From NCBI GenBank assembly GCA_947476745.1, contig CANJRG010000001.1, positions 310,001-374,000 of the forward strand: a stretch of 64,000 nucleotides of DNA, written 5' to 3'. Below the pieces are notes generated by a model. The model was not told the DNA's origin, ran no database searches, and saw only the letters and a list, made by a program, of their open reading frames with translations. Made by a program: the position numbers and the translations under genes. The stretch is from Acidimicrobiia bacterium. GTDB taxonomy: Bacteria > Actinomycetota > Acidimicrobiia > Acidimicrobiales > CAIXPF01. Below, piece after piece: positions 8,234-17,740 of this stretch (its first letter is position 1; every line of letters begins with the position of its first letter).

Positions 8234-9070
8234 CTAGCTGAAGAGTCCGTCCAGGTGCAGTTCGACCCCGTGCTGTGGGGTGAGATCGACGTGATCGAGC
8301 CGGCTGAGGAAGCTCACCGAGACCTTGCCGGCCTCGATCGCCCCCGAGTCGGTGTGGTCGGGCATGGCGACCGGGTCGCCCCAGGACATCTCCACGTGGA
8401 AGGCCCGGTCGTGACCGGCCTTGGGTTCGAGCCGGGCCGACGCCATCGTCCGCGGTGGTTGGGTGGCGACGGTGCTCAACTGCCAGCCATTCATCTCCGC
8501 CACCGCCCGGTTCGGCACGTTGAGGTTAACCACGACCGGGTCGGAGGGCAGCCCGCCCCGCAACAGTTCCTCGACCACGGCATCGGCAACCGCCGCCGCC
8601 GCGTCCCAGAGCTGGCCGGCCAGCCCGGCCTCCGCTCCTTGACCGTCCACGGCGACCTCGGCCACCTCCTGGCTGACCGCCAACCCGTTGATGAAACGGC
8701 CGCGAGCGGTGAGGGCGGCGCCGACGGTTCCCGAGTGATAGACGGCCCGGCCGACGTTGGCACCCGGGTTGATGCCGGCCACCACGAGGTCGGGGACCCG
8801 CCCGAAGGCTCCCAGAGCGGCGAACAGGGTGCACAACGCCGGGGGGCCGCTGACGGAATACGCCCGATCGATCCCCTCGATGACGACCTCGTGCACCTCG
8901 GGACGGATGAGGTGCAGTGCGCCCAGCGCTGCGCCCGCGCCCGAGTATTCGGCGTCCGGGGCGACGATCAGCACCTCGCCGTGTCGGCGCATAGCCCGGG
9001 CCAGCACATGCAGCCCGACCGAGTCGATGCCATCGTCGTTGGTCAGCAGCAGCAACGGTCGGTGGCCCAT
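8234..9070 (-). CDS. surE: SurE-type 5'/3'-nucleotidase
   Basis: A 278-residue SurE-family metal-dependent phosphatase. The N-terminal PLLLLTNDDGIDSVGLHVLA carries the Asp-Asp metal ligands. APDAEYSGAGAALG is the equivalent of the usual DxxQSG segment and is altered. VVAGINPGANVGRAVYHSGTVGAA is the conserved Asn/Ser region. SurE dephosphorylates nucleoside monophosphates, mainly 3'- and 5'-forms, in stress and stationary phase. ATG 9068-9070 is chosen because family homology begins there; the frame extends upstream only as low-complexity sequence. The gene is alone, without the usual pcm or rpoS neighbours. Confidence 0.88.
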   Translation of the reverse strand: MGHRPLLLLTNDDGIDSVGLHVLARAMRRHGEVLIVAPDAEYSGAGAALGALHLIRPEVHEVVIEGIDRAYSVSGPPALCTLFAALGAFGRVPDLVVAGINPGANVGRAVYHSGTVGAALTARGRFINGLAVSQEVAEVAVDGQGAEAGLAGQLWDAAAAVADAVVEELLRGGLPSDPVVVNLNVPNRAVAEMNGWQLSTVATQPPRTMASARLEPKAGHDRAFHVEMSWGDPVAMPDHTDSGAIEAGKVSVSFLSRLDHVDLTPQHGVELHLDGLFS

Positions 9071-9777
9071 GGCTGCCCATGCTAAGGCGAGGACCTGGGC
9101 CGAGGGGGTCGTCGACGGCCCCGGCCCGATCCGCGGCCCGGCGAAACCCAGCACGAACCCGACCCGGCCGAATCCGACCCCGGGCAGGACCGCGGCCCCG
9201 AATCCGACCTGGCAGAACCCCACCTGACGACGTCAACCACGAACCCGTACCATTTGGTATGCACGTTGACGAATCCAGCAGCCGAACCTGGCTTCCCACG
9301 GACCCGAAATCACGAAGCAGCGCGTCGAAACAACAAGACCGAGGCGGTTTTTGGCAAGCCGCCCTGCCAACGTGTCCCATTTGTCGACCCAAAGTGGTGG
9401 CAGGCTCACGTTTCGTCGACGGATTGACACCATACCGATAGGTATTTGGGCCAAAACCGCCACGGTCTCCGTTCGAGGCCACTCCGGCCCGCGGCCAGCG
9501 ACACGCACCGGCGATTCGCCCACAATTCACCTACGAGCCGCCCGCACCGACACCGGACGATTCGCCCGACGATTCGCCGACGATTCGCCGCACCGACACC
9601 ACCAGAGACGACACGACCGCCAGCCGGGCAACACCGGGCAGCGACGGGCAGCGACGCAACGGGTAACCGCCCGACATCGGGCAACCAACAGTGGCGCTCG
9701 ACATCCGCGCACCGACGACGGAGCTCCGGGTTGCGGAACCTTGACCGGCCGAACCTCGTCCGACGGCCCCAGGAGTA
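9071..9777. other. 707-bp region without a supported gene
   Basis: The reading frames crossing this stretch have compositions unlike proteins. The part at 9230-9480 is visibly less GC-rich than its surroundings. It holds short inverted repeats: TACCA-tt-TGGTA at 9247-9258, and ATACC-gat-AGGTAT at about 9433-9445. The pair GGCGGTTTTTGGC (9342-9354) and GCCAAAACCGCC (9449-9460) is nearly complementary. Three perfect tandem copies of GACGATTCGCC fill 9556-9589. It is the 5-prime region of both surE and the CoA-transferase operon, so operators are possible. I see no RNA gene. Confidence 0.5.
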
Positions 9778-10872
9778 GTGTGCGGCACCGTGGACCAACC
9801 GTTGCACGGGATGAAGGTGGTGGAGGTGGCCGGCGGGTCGTCCGCGGCCTACTGCACCCACCTGCTCGCCGGTTACGGCGCCGAGGTGGTCCGGGTCGAG
9901 GGACACGGCAGCTCGAGCTGGACGCTGAACGACGACGAATCGACCTACCTCCTGCCCGGCAAACGCCGCATCCTTCTCGGGGCGACCCCGGCCGGCGAGC
10001 TCGCCCGGCTCGTCGAGGCGGCCGATGCGGTGGTGCTCGACGGTACCCCGGGCCGTTTCGACGTCGCCGCATGGCGGCAGGCCAACCCGGCGTTGGTCGC
10101 CGTGACCATCGCCCCGTTCGGCCAGACGGGCCCCGACCGCGAACAGCCGGCCGACGACCTGATCGCCTTTGCCGCCGGCGGCACCCTGTCGCTCACCGGC
10201 GACCCGGCGTCGACCCCGCTGGTCACCGGCGGGTCCCAGGCCATGTACTTCGCCGGGTTGCACGCCTTCTCGGCGTTGTTGGCCGCCTACTACGGCGCTG
10301 TCGTCCGCGGCGAAGGCGACTGGGTCGACCTGTCGCTGCAGGAGTGCCTGGCCGGCGCGCTGGAGTTGTACGGTCCGGCCGCGGCGCACGGCGAACCCGC
10401 AGCGCTGCGCTTCGGCAACTACCACCGGGCGGTGTGGGCGGTCTTCCCCTGTGCCGACGGCTACGCCGGGGTGTTCTGCCTGGAACGTCAGGTGCCGGCC
10501 CTGTTCGCGTTGATCGGCGACCCGGTCCTGCAGGAGGAGCGCTTCCGCGACCCGCTGCAACGCCCGGCCCACGACGAGGAGCTGTCGGCGTACGTGCTGT
10601 CGTTCATGGTCGACCGGACCGGCGACGAGCTGATCCGGCTCGGCGCGGAACACCGCATCCCCTTCGGCAAGGTCCGCACCCCGGCCGAGCTGATCGCCGG
10701 GCCCGCCCTGCACGCACGAGGGTTCTTCGATCTCGTCACCACCGCAGACGGCCACATCGTGCATGTGCCGGGTCGACCCTTCGTGGCCTTCGACTGGAGT
10801 GGAGGCGGGGCGGTCACCGCCGCGGAGCCGGCGATGGCAGCAACGGTGGCCGAGCGATGGGAGGCCCGATGA
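9778..10872 (+). CDS. class III (CaiB/BaiF) CoA-transferase subunit lacking the catalytic Asp
   Basis: A 364-residue family III CoA-transferase. The N-terminal LHGMKVVEVAGGSSAAYCTHLLAGYGAEVVRVE is the Rossmann start; IAPFGQTGPDRE and GEGDWVDLSLQE are conserved family segments. The catalytic Asp of the G-D-x-x-x-G motif is missing: the position reads TGGSQAMYFAG near residues 150-160. The next gene keeps the Asp and starts inside this gene's stop (ATGA), so the two probably form a heteromer like benzylsuccinate CoA-transferase BbsEF. GTG 9778 lies two bases after AGGAG; GTG 9790 is an alternative. The substrate is unknown. Confidence 0.85.
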   Translation: MCGTVDQPLHGMKVVEVAGGSSAAYCTHLLAGYGAEVVRVEGHGSSSWTLNDDESTYLLPGKRRILLGATPAGELARLVEAADAVVLDGTPGRFDVAAWRQANPALVAVTIAPFGQTGPDREQPADDLIAFAAGGTLSLTGDPASTPLVTGGSQAMYFAGLHAFSALLAAYYGAVVRGEGDWVDLSLQECLAGALELYGPAAAHGEPAALRFGNYHRAVWAVFPCADGYAGVFCLERQVPALFALIGDPVLQEERFRDPLQRPAHDEELSAYVLSFMVDRTGDELIRLGAEHRIPFGKVRTPAELIAGPALHARGFFDLVTTADGHIVHVPGRPFVAFDWSGGGAVTAAEPAMAATVAERWEAR

Positions 10873-12161
10873 AGCCGTTGCCGTTCGAAGGTGTGCGAGT
10901 TGCCGATCTGTCGATGATGTGGGCGGGGCCCTTCGCCACCAAGCTGCTCGGCGAGCAGGGGGCGGAGGTCCTCAAGATCGAGTCGCCCTCGGCGTGGGAC
11001 AACATCCGCACGCTCATCCCCCAGCCCGGCAAGCCCGACCCGTGGAACTCCAGCTACTACTTCAACACCTACAATCGGGCGAAGCAGTCCGTCACCCTCG
11101 ACCTCGCCCAGGCACGCGGCCGGCAGGTCTTCCTCGAGCTGTTGGCACACTGCGACGTGCTGGTGGAGAACTACCGGGCCGACGTGCTCGACAAGCTCCG
11201 GCTCGGCTACGACATCCTGCAGGCCGCCAACCCGCAGTTGATCATCGTGTCGATGGCCGGGTTCGGCAAGACCGGGCCCGACCGTGCCCTGGTGGGGTTC
11301 GGGCCGGTCATCGAGCAGATGTCGGGCCTGACCTCGCTCACCGGGTACGCCGGCGAGGACGTCCCGTACAAGTGCGGGGTCTCCTACGGCGACCCGGTGG
11401 CCGGTGTGGCGGCGGCGGGGGCCGTGGTCCTGGGGTTGCTGCAGCGCCGCCGGACCGGCGCGGGCATGGTGGTGGACCTGGCCCAACGCGAGGTGGCCGC
11501 CACGTTGGCCGGTTCCGCCTTCGTCGCCGCGGCGCGTGACCCCGAGGTCGTCCACCACGGGAACCGTCATCCGCAGGGTGCCGTCGCTCCGCGCGGCTGT
11601 TACCGCTGCGCGGATGAGGCCAGGCCGGACCGGACCGCGGGGTACAACCTGCTCCCCGCCCGCCCGTTCGATGAGCAGTGGATCGCCGTGTCGGTGCTCG
11701 ACGACACCATGTGGTCGGCCTTCGCGGGGTTGTTGGAGCGGCCGGAGTGGTCGGCGCTGACCCTGGCCGAGCGGCTGGCCCGCCACGACGAGCTCGACGA
11801 TGCCATCGCCACGTGGTGTGCGCCGCTCGACGCGCCCGAGGCGGTGGCCTTGCTGCGTGACCAGGGCATCGCATCGAGCCGGGTGCTCGACACCGTGGCC
11901 ATCCACGACGATCCGCACCTGCGTTCCCGGGGGTTCTGGGTCGAGCTGGAGCACCCGCGCATGCCCGCCGACTGGAAACAGCCCGGCGTGGCCTGGCGCT
12001 GCGTACCGTCCGGCAGGCGACTGGACCGGCCGGCACCGCTGTTCGGCGAACACACCAGGTCGGTGCTGCGGGCGCTGCTCGGTTACGACGAGGCCCAGCT
12101 CGAAGAGCTGCACGCCGCGGCGGTGATCGGCGATGAACCGATCAACCCCGGCGTGGGCTGA
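10869..12161 (+). CDS. class III (CaiB/BaiF) CoA-transferase, catalytic subunit
   Basis: A 430-residue family III CoA-transferase. It contains FEGVRVADLSMMWAGPFATKLLGEQGAEVLKIE, NYNR-type CoA-binding residues (YFNTYNRAKQSVTLDL), VLVENYRADVLDKL, and the catalytic Asp175 in VSYGDPVAG, where the acid forms the covalent CoA thioester. AGMVVDLAQRE is the later family motif. It overlaps the preceding subunit by four bases, so translation is coupled. The pair would move CoA between an organic acid and a CoA donor such as succinyl-CoA or acetyl-CoA. No other catabolic genes lie nearby to identify the acid. Confidence 0.88.
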   Translation: MKPLPFEGVRVADLSMMWAGPFATKLLGEQGAEVLKIESPSAWDNIRTLIPQPGKPDPWNSSYYFNTYNRAKQSVTLDLAQARGRQVFLELLAHCDVLVENYRADVLDKLRLGYDILQAANPQLIIVSMAGFGKTGPDRALVGFGPVIEQMSGLTSLTGYAGEDVPYKCGVSYGDPVAGVAAAGAVVLGLLQRRRTGAGMVVDLAQREVAATLAGSAFVAAARDPEVVHHGNRHPQGAVAPRGCYRCADEARPDRTAGYNLLPARPFDEQWIAVSVLDDTMWSAFAGLLERPEWSALTLAERLARHDELDDAIATWCAPLDAPEAVALLRDQGIASSRVLDTVAIHDDPHLRSRGFWVELEHPRMPADWKQPGVAWRCVPSGRRLDRPAPLFGEHTRSVLRALLGYDEAQLEELHAAAVIGDEPINPGVG

Positions 12162-12203
12162 TCGCGTCAGCGGTCCCGATCGCGACAGCGCCCGCTGATC
12201 GCG

Positions 12204-15200
12204 TCAGCGCTCCTGCTCCGGGGCCAGGGACGCCGGGATCTGACGCTGCGCCTGGACCGGCCCGGGACTGGCCATGGTCAGCGTCCCGTCCTCCAGGGCA
12301 GCCATCAGCGCAGCGTTCGAAAGGGGGCGGGCGAAGCCGTAGCCCTGGCCGAGACGGCAGCCGAGGGTCTGCAGCTCGGTGAGCTGCTCCATGGTCTCGA
12401 TCCCCTCCGCCAGCGTGGTCATGCCCAGCGAATGTGACAGGTTGATCACCGCTCGGACCAGCTCGGTGGCCTTGGGGTCCTTGCCCAGACCGATCACGAA
12501 GGATCGGTCGACCTTCATGACGTCGATGGGGAACATCTGCAGGTAGGCCAGTGACGAGTAGCCGGTCCCGAAGTCGTCGATGGCGATGCGGACCCCGAGC
12601 TGCTTGAGCGCCCGCAGCCGTTCGACACCGGCCGCGCTTTCCTGCATCATCACGCTCTCGGTCACCTCGATGCACAGCCATGCCGGGTCGATTCCGGAGC
12701 TGTGGATGGCCCAGGCCACGTCGTCGACCAGGGTCGGTTCCTGCAGCTGTCGGCCCGAGACGTTGACGGCGAGCGACAGCTTGTCGGTGATGCCCTCACG
12801 GGCCCATCTCGCCACCGTACGACAGGCCTCGAGCATCACCCAGCGCCCGAGCTCGACGATCTGGCCGGTCTCCTCGACCAGCGGGATGAACTCCACCGGG
12901 CCCACCAGACCGCGTTGCGGGTGCTTCCAACGGACGAGGGCCTCCACCCCCATCACGGCCGGCCGGCCGAACAGCGCGATGGGATCGAGTGTCGCCCCCG
13001 ATTCCTCGAGGGCCACGATCGGCTGGAAGTGCACCTCGAACTCCTGGCGCTCCAACGCCCGGACCAGCTCCGCCTGCAGGTCGAGGCGGCGCCGCACGTT
13101 GTCGTGCATCGACGAGTCGTACAGGGCCACACCTCCGCCCTGGCCCTTGGCGACGTACATCGCGAGGTCGGCGTTCCGGATGAGATCGGCCGCCGCCACG
13201 ACCCGGGATCCACTGACGACCCCGACGGAGGCGATGCCGATGCTGGCCCGCGGCGAGATCTCGACCCCTTCGAGCAGCATCGGTTCGGCGATCGCGTCGA
13301 ACACCCGGTGGCCCACCTCGAGCAACACCGAGCCGTCGACCCGCCCCGAGGCGGCGAGCAACACAGCGAACTCGTCGCCGCCAATCCGGGCCGCCGTGTC
13401 TCCTGGCCGCAGACAGGTCGCGAGCCGGTGGGCGATCTCGATCAGCAACCGGTCGCCGGTCTGGTGACCGAGGCTGTCGTTGACCATCTTGAAGTTGTCG
13501 AGGTCGATGAACATCACCGCCGGCTCCGGCCCGCCCCGGGCCGTTCCCTGCAGGGCGTGCTCCACCCGGTCCGCGAGCAACGCCCGGTTGGCCAGGCCGG
13601 TGAGCGGATCGTGGAACGCCTGCAGCGTCAGCTGCTGTTCGAGCGCCCGCCGTTCGCTCACGTCGCGGATGTTGAGCACCACGCCGCACACATCGGGATC
13701 GGTGAGCAGGTTCGTGGCGGTGATCTCGGTATCGAGCCAGCTGCGGTCACCGTGGCGCAGCCGGCACTCGATGCGCATGCTCGAGCGTGGCGCGGCCTTG
13801 GTGAGCTGGCGCAACTGTGCCTCGATGCCCACTGCTTCGCCGGGGTCGAGCAGGCCGCCGAAGGGACCGCTCACGACCTCAGCCGGATCGTGGCCCAACA
13901 CGGTGGTGATCGACGGGCTCTGGAACTGCACGACCAGATCGGCGTCGATGATGGTGATCACGTCGAAAGCGTTCTGCACCAACGCGGCGAGGCGATGGTC
14001 GGAATGGCGGCGATGCATGGACTCGGACATGACGGCCCGGTCCCGGGCGAGGCCCAACTGGCCGGCGAGCGACGGGAAGGCGCCGAGCAGCGCCGGTGAC
14101 GGCTTGGTGGCCGTCCCCACGACCAGCAGGCCTCCCGAGCCACGAGCGGACGGGATCGGTGAGCAGACCAGCCACGGTCGTTCGGCGCTGTGGGCCACGG
14201 ACTCGGCCAGGACCGAAGGCCACCCCGAACCGTCCGGGCCGAACAGGTGCACGGGTCCCGACGGTTCGGGCAGGTCCGCCGGCTCGGGAGCGGTCGCCAG
14301 GACACGCACGGCAGCAGCGTTGTCGCCCAGCAGGTTCCGCACGGCCAGGACGGCGGCCAGCTCGATCGTGGCCTGATCGGTGGCGACGAGCAGCCCGGTC
14401 AGGCCCGATCGCAGCGAGGCCTCGCGACGCTGGTCCTCGGAACGGCCCGCCAGTTCCCGGTTGAGACGCACGGCCAGCAGGGCGACGAGGGCCATGCCGC
14501 ACACGCCGACCGGCCAGTCGTTCTCCCGGTCGCCGACGCTGCCGACGGCCACCAGGATCCACGGCACCGCGGCGCACAGGCCGAGCACCGTCACCCGCAG
14601 CTCGGTCAGCTTCCGGGTCGAGGGCAGATCGCCACCGGCGCGGGTCATCGACGGGTGCAGCGCCCCTGCCGCCATCACCAACGCTGCGGCGAGCTGGGCG
14701 GCGATGGCGACCGGCGCGACCGAGGCAAGGCGGTGGCCGGACGCCACCCACCCCAGGTGCAGGCCGGCGCCGAGCGCTGCGCCGGTGACGAACAGGCGGA
14801 TCGCCACCACGCGCAGGGCACCGGAGCTGAACAGCACGTAGCCGAGCACCGCAAGCACCACGAACTCGAGCCCCACACCGACCAGCACGACGGCCTCGAT
14901 GCGATCGATCCCGTCGACCAGCATCGGGGCGATGATGCGGTCGATGGCGAACGCCGACAGGGCCAGCAACCCGATGACGGCGTCGGTCAACGCCCCGAGG
15001 TCGAACGCACGGCAGCCGACGAGGTTCCGCAGCGCCACCAGGGTCAGCACCGTCGAGACGACCCCGAACTCGACGGCCAACGGGACGACCCCGCGCAGCG
15101 CCAGCGCCGCAGTGTCGGCCAGCAGGATCGCCGCGACCGCCGCCCAGGCCGATCGCCGGCCGACTCCGAAGCCCCGGCACGCACGGCCCACGGCGAGTGC

Positions 15201-15365
15201 CCCCAGCAGGTACCCCACGCATCCGGCGGCCACCGACCCCGACGGCCACACCAGGGCCACCAGCGTTGCGGCAACGGCCGCTGTCCAGATCAGCCGGGCC
15301 CGGCCGACCGCGCTGCGAGGCAGACCCCTCGCGGCGGACAACAGACGAGCAGCACCGGCGGCCAT
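12204..15365 (-). CDS. membrane diguanylate cyclase/phosphodiesterase (PAS-GGDEF-EAL)
   Basis: A 1053-residue protein. The N-terminal third has about eight to ten hydrophobic segments (residues 20-300) forming an integral membrane sensor. A GAF-like region follows (about 330-460), then a PAS domain (about 465-590, QNAFDVITIIDADLVVQFQSPSITTVLGHDP), a GGDEF domain with an intact signature in ARIGGDEFAVLL, and an EAL domain with EALVRWKHP, DDFGTGYSSLAYLQMF and KVDRSF. Both catalytic signatures are complete, so synthesis and hydrolysis of c-di-GMP are possible. It is divergent from the 2OG oxygenase gene. The sensed signal is unknown. Confidence 0.92.
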   Translation of the reverse strand: MAAGAARLLSAARGLPRSAVGRARLIWTAAVAATLVALVWPSGSVAAGCVGYLLGALAVGRACRGFGVGRRSAWAAVAAILLADTAALALRGVVPLAVEFGVVSTVLTLVALRNLVGCRAFDLGALTDAVIGLLALSAFAIDRIIAPMLVDGIDRIEAVVLVGVGLEFVVLAVLGYVLFSSGALRVVAIRLFVTGAALGAGLHLGWVASGHRLASVAPVAIAAQLAAALVMAAGALHPSMTRAGGDLPSTRKLTELRVTVLGLCAAVPWILVAVGSVGDRENDWPVGVCGMALVALLAVRLNRELAGRSEDQRREASLRSGLTGLLVATDQATIELAAVLAVRNLLGDNAAAVRVLATAPEPADLPEPSGPVHLFGPDGSGWPSVLAESVAHSAERPWLVCSPIPSARGSGGLLVVGTATKPSPALLGAFPSLAGQLGLARDRAVMSESMHRRHSDHRLAALVQNAFDVITIIDADLVVQFQSPSITTVLGHDPAEVVSGPFGGLLDPGEAVGIEAQLRQLTKAAPRSSMRIECRLRHGDRSWLDTEITATNLLTDPDVCGVVLNIRDVSERRALEQQLTLQAFHDPLTGLANRALLADRVEHALQGTARGGPEPAVMFIDLDNFKMVNDSLGHQTGDRLLIEIAHRLATCLRPGDTAARIGGDEFAVLLAASGRVDGSVLLEVGHRVFDAIAEPMLLEGVEISPRASIGIASVGVVSGSRVVAAADLIRNADLAMYVAKGQGGGVALYDSSMHDNVRRRLDLQAELVRALERQEFEVHFQPIVALEESGATLDPIALFGRPAVMGVEALVRWKHPQRGLVGPVEFIPLVEETGQIVELGRWVMLEACRTVARWAREGITDKLSLAVNVSGRQLQEPTLVDDVAWAIHSSGIDPAWLCIEVTESVMMQESAAGVERLRALKQLGVRIAIDDFGTGYSSLAYLQMFPIDVMKVDRSFVIGLGKDPKATELVRAVINLSHSLGMTTLAEGIETMEQLTELQTLGCRLGQGYGFARPLSNAALMAALEDGTLTMASPGPVQAQRQIPASLAPEQER

Positions 15366-15527
15366 AGTGCAGGTGCATTCGACCGGTGGCCCCTCGGGCT
15401 GAACCGCATTCTCGCCGGAACGCCCGAAAACGACCGTCTGTGGTGCGTTGATGGTCCCATTGCGGCGCGGCTGCGGCGCTGGCGATTGTGGGAGGATTCA
15501 CCCCGGGGAGAGCGACGAGGGGGACGA

Positions 15528-16508
15528 ATGGCGGCTGACGATCAGCGATCGGGCGGACCGACGGCGGTGGTGCCGGTGCTCGACATCGGCCCGTATCTCC
15601 GTGGGGAGGCCGGGGCGGCCGAGCGGACCGCGGCCCAGTTGCGCAGCGCACTGGAGGAGATCGGGTTCTTCTTCATCGTCGGGCACGACGTGCCCTGGTC
15701 GATGGTGGAGGCGGTGTATCAGCAGGCCCGGCGGTTGCACGCGCTCGACGAAGCCGCCAAGGAAGCGATCCTGATGAGCAACGAACGGGGTGGGTACCTC
15801 CACCTCGGCGGTGGCACGTCCTACGCCTCGGCCATCGCCGGTGCGGTGCGCAAACCCAACCTCAACGCAGCGTTCTTCGCCCATCGTGGCGGCTACCGGC
15901 ACGGGAACCAATGGCCCGCGCTCGACGGGTTCGAGGCGACCGTCGAGGCGTACATCGATGCCATGAGCAGCCTGTCGCAGCGACTGCTGCCGTTGTACGC
16001 CCGCAGCCTGGGCCTCGCGGAGGACTACTTCGCCCCGTTCTTCGACGAGCCGAGCGTGACGCTGCGCCTGTCGCACTATCCCGTCGTCGACCACGAGGAC
16101 GAGCAGTGGGGCCTGGCGCCGCACACCGACTCGACGGTGATGACCCTGCTGCCGGCCAACGACGTCCCCGGGTTGTGGATCCGCCCGGAGGGCCATGAGT
16201 GGATCGAGCCGCCGCCGCTGCCGAACTCGTTCCTGGTGAACTCCGGGGACATCCTGCGGCGTTGGACCAACGACCGGTACCTGTCGACCGCACACCGGGT
16301 GATGAACCAGTCCGGCACCGACCGCTATGCCATGCCGTTCTTCTTCGGGGCCCGTGACGACGCCCTCATCGAGGCGCTGCCGACCTGCGTCGACGCCGAG
16401 CACCCGCCGTTGCACGAGCCCATCACCTTCGGCGACTACCAGCGTTGGTTCCGCAACCGGAACTACGCCCAGTACACGGACCAGCAGGCCGGCGCCGTCG
16501 CACCGTGA
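15528..16508 (+). CDS. 2-oxoglutarate/Fe(II)-dependent oxygenase (isopenicillin N synthase-like)
   Basis: A 326-residue protein with an N-terminal DIOX_N region (about 14-120, VVPVLDIGPYLRGEA and IGFFFIVGHDVP) and a C-terminal double-stranded beta-helix. The iron triad is His199 and Asp201 in APHTDSTVMTLL plus His256 in LSTAHRVMN. Arg266 in DRYAMPFFF is the likely 2-oxoglutarate carboxylate binder, with Ser of the usual RxS replaced by Met. Members oxidise small molecules, as in ethylene, antibiotic and pyrimidine pathways. ATG 15528 follows GAGGGGGACGA. It stands alone, so the substrate cannot be inferred. Confidence 0.88.
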   Translation: MAADDQRSGGPTAVVPVLDIGPYLRGEAGAAERTAAQLRSALEEIGFFFIVGHDVPWSMVEAVYQQARRLHALDEAAKEAILMSNERGGYLHLGGGTSYASAIAGAVRKPNLNAAFFAHRGGYRHGNQWPALDGFEATVEAYIDAMSSLSQRLLPLYARSLGLAEDYFAPFFDEPSVTLRLSHYPVVDHEDEQWGLAPHTDSTVMTLLPANDVPGLWIRPEGHEWIEPPPLPNSFLVNSGDILRRWTNDRYLSTAHRVMNQSGTDRYAMPFFFGARDDALIEALPTCVDAEHPPLHEPITFGDYQRWFRNRNYAQYTDQQAGAVAP

Positions 16509-16824
16509 CCGACCGTCGCCCGCGGTGGCGGCTCGGCCCAGCCCATCGAGTGGCCCGGGGTGAGCCTGGCGCGAGCCCGGCTCCCGGACATCGGACCTGA
16601 TCGAACGTCGAGCTCACGGCCACATTCAGTGGTCTTGCCGATTCGCCGGGCCCCGACATTCGCCGATTCGACCCGACCCCGCTTTCGACGCTCCGATGGC
16701 GACTTTCGGCAGGTCTACCTGCATGTTCGTTGCGGCGAATCGACGTCGATTCGCCGCAACGGAAATCGGGGAGGGCACCGTCAAATCGGGCGAACGACCA
16801 CGCAAAGTGGCGCGATCGGGTCGG
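16509..16824. other. gap between convergent genes, with a 34-bp perfect palindrome
   Basis: The space between the oxygenase gene and folP has no supported gene. It is less GC-rich and carries several copies of GATTCGCC or its complement. At 16728-16761 there is a perfect 34-bp inverted repeat without a loop: the left arm is CGTTGCGGCGAATCGAC, and the right arm is its exact complement. As it lies between two converging genes, a bidirectional terminator is the simplest reading. There is no T-run, and a protein-binding site is also possible. Confidence 0.7.
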
Positions 16825-17667
16825 TCAGGACGGTCGGACGGCGGCGTCGATGACGGCCAAAGCCCGGCGAACGGCAGGCACCTCGTGCACCCGCACCAGG
16901 TCGGCCCCGCGCAACGCGGCCAGGCAGCACGCTCCGACGGTGGCCTGGTCGCGACCATCGACGTCGGCGACGTCGACGCCCGCCAGCACGCCGACGAACC
17001 GCTTCCGCGAGGGGCCGACGAGCACCGGCCGACCCAGCCGCCGCAGCTCTCCGGCCCCCTCGAGCAGCCGCAGGTTGTCCTGCACCGTCTTGCCGAAGCC
17101 GATACCGGGATCGACCACCAGACGATCGGGCCGGACGCCGGCGGCCTCGGCCCGTGCGCACAGCCCGGCCAGGTGGTCGGCTACGTCGTTCACCACCTCG
17201 CGGTAGCTGACGTCGTCCTCCATCCGCCCGGCCGACATCGGCTGGGCGTGCATGACCACCAACGCGTCGGCGCGGGCCGACACCCGCGCCAGGTCGGGAT
17301 CGGCCAAGCCGCTGACGTCGTTGATCCAGGCCGCGCCCACATCGAGGGCCGCAGCGGCCACCGCCGCCTTGGACGTATCCACCGAGAGGCAGTCGACCCC
17401 GGCCGCCACCAACCGTTCGAGCACCGGCATCAGCCGCCGCAGTTCCTCGTCGGCCGGGACCGGAACCGCCCCCGGACGGGTCGACTCCGCACCCAGGTCG
17501 ACCAGGTCTGCGCCGTCCTCGAGCAGCCGCATGGCCCGCTCGTACGCGCTGACCGCACTGAAGAAGCGACCGCCGTCGGAGAAGGAATCCGGGGTCACGT
17601 TCACGATTCCCATGATGTACGTGGCCCGACCCAGCTCGAGGGTTCGACTGCCGCAACGGAGGGACAC
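16825..17667 (-). CDS. folP: dihydropteroate synthase
   Basis: A 280-residue TIM-barrel enzyme that condenses p-aminobenzoate with 6-hydroxymethyl-dihydropterin diphosphate in folate synthesis. Signatures: YIMGIVNVTPDSFSDGGRFF, LVDLGAESTRPGA, CLSVDTSKAAVAAAA, AWINDVSGL, LVVDPGIGFGKT and LVGPSRKRFVG (sulfonamide-binding site region). GTG 17667 is chosen because GGGAG lies seven bases upstream; GTG 17673 would sit directly on that site. Other fol genes are not adjacent, which is unusual, since actinobacterial folP is often with folB/folK. Confidence 0.93.
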   Translation of the reverse strand: MSLRCGSRTLELGRATYIMGIVNVTPDSFSDGGRFFSAVSAYERAMRLLEDGADLVDLGAESTRPGAVPVPADEELRRLMPVLERLVAAGVDCLSVDTSKAAVAAAALDVGAAWINDVSGLADPDLARVSARADALVVMHAQPMSAGRMEDDVSYREVVNDVADHLAGLCARAEAAGVRPDRLVVDPGIGFGKTVQDNLRLLEGAGELRRLGRPVLVGPSRKRFVGVLAGVDVADVDGRDQATVGACCLAALRGADLVRVHEVPAVRRALAVIDAAVRPS

Positions 17668-17740
17668 GACCACACTCCCAGACTAAGGACGGCCGCGCCG
17701 AGGTGAGGGGCCCAGGCGGTTTTCATCTGCGCGCCTTGCC

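Noticed and set aside
9421-9460. A promoter at TTGACA 9424
   Set aside because: No TAnnnT element occurs 16-18 bp downstream; only the -35-like hexamer is present.
9351-10868. One giant protein joining the upstream gap with the second CoA-transferase
   Set aside because: The frame is open, but across 9351-10868 it is Arg/Pro/Gly-rich shadow sequence of the real first CoA-transferase; the true start is ATG 10869.
12204-15365. Long frames on the other strand of the GGDEF-EAL gene (for example 12702-14099 and 14190-15527)
   Set aside because: They mirror codon bias of a high-GC gene, are rich in Arg, His, Gly and Gln, and show no domain.
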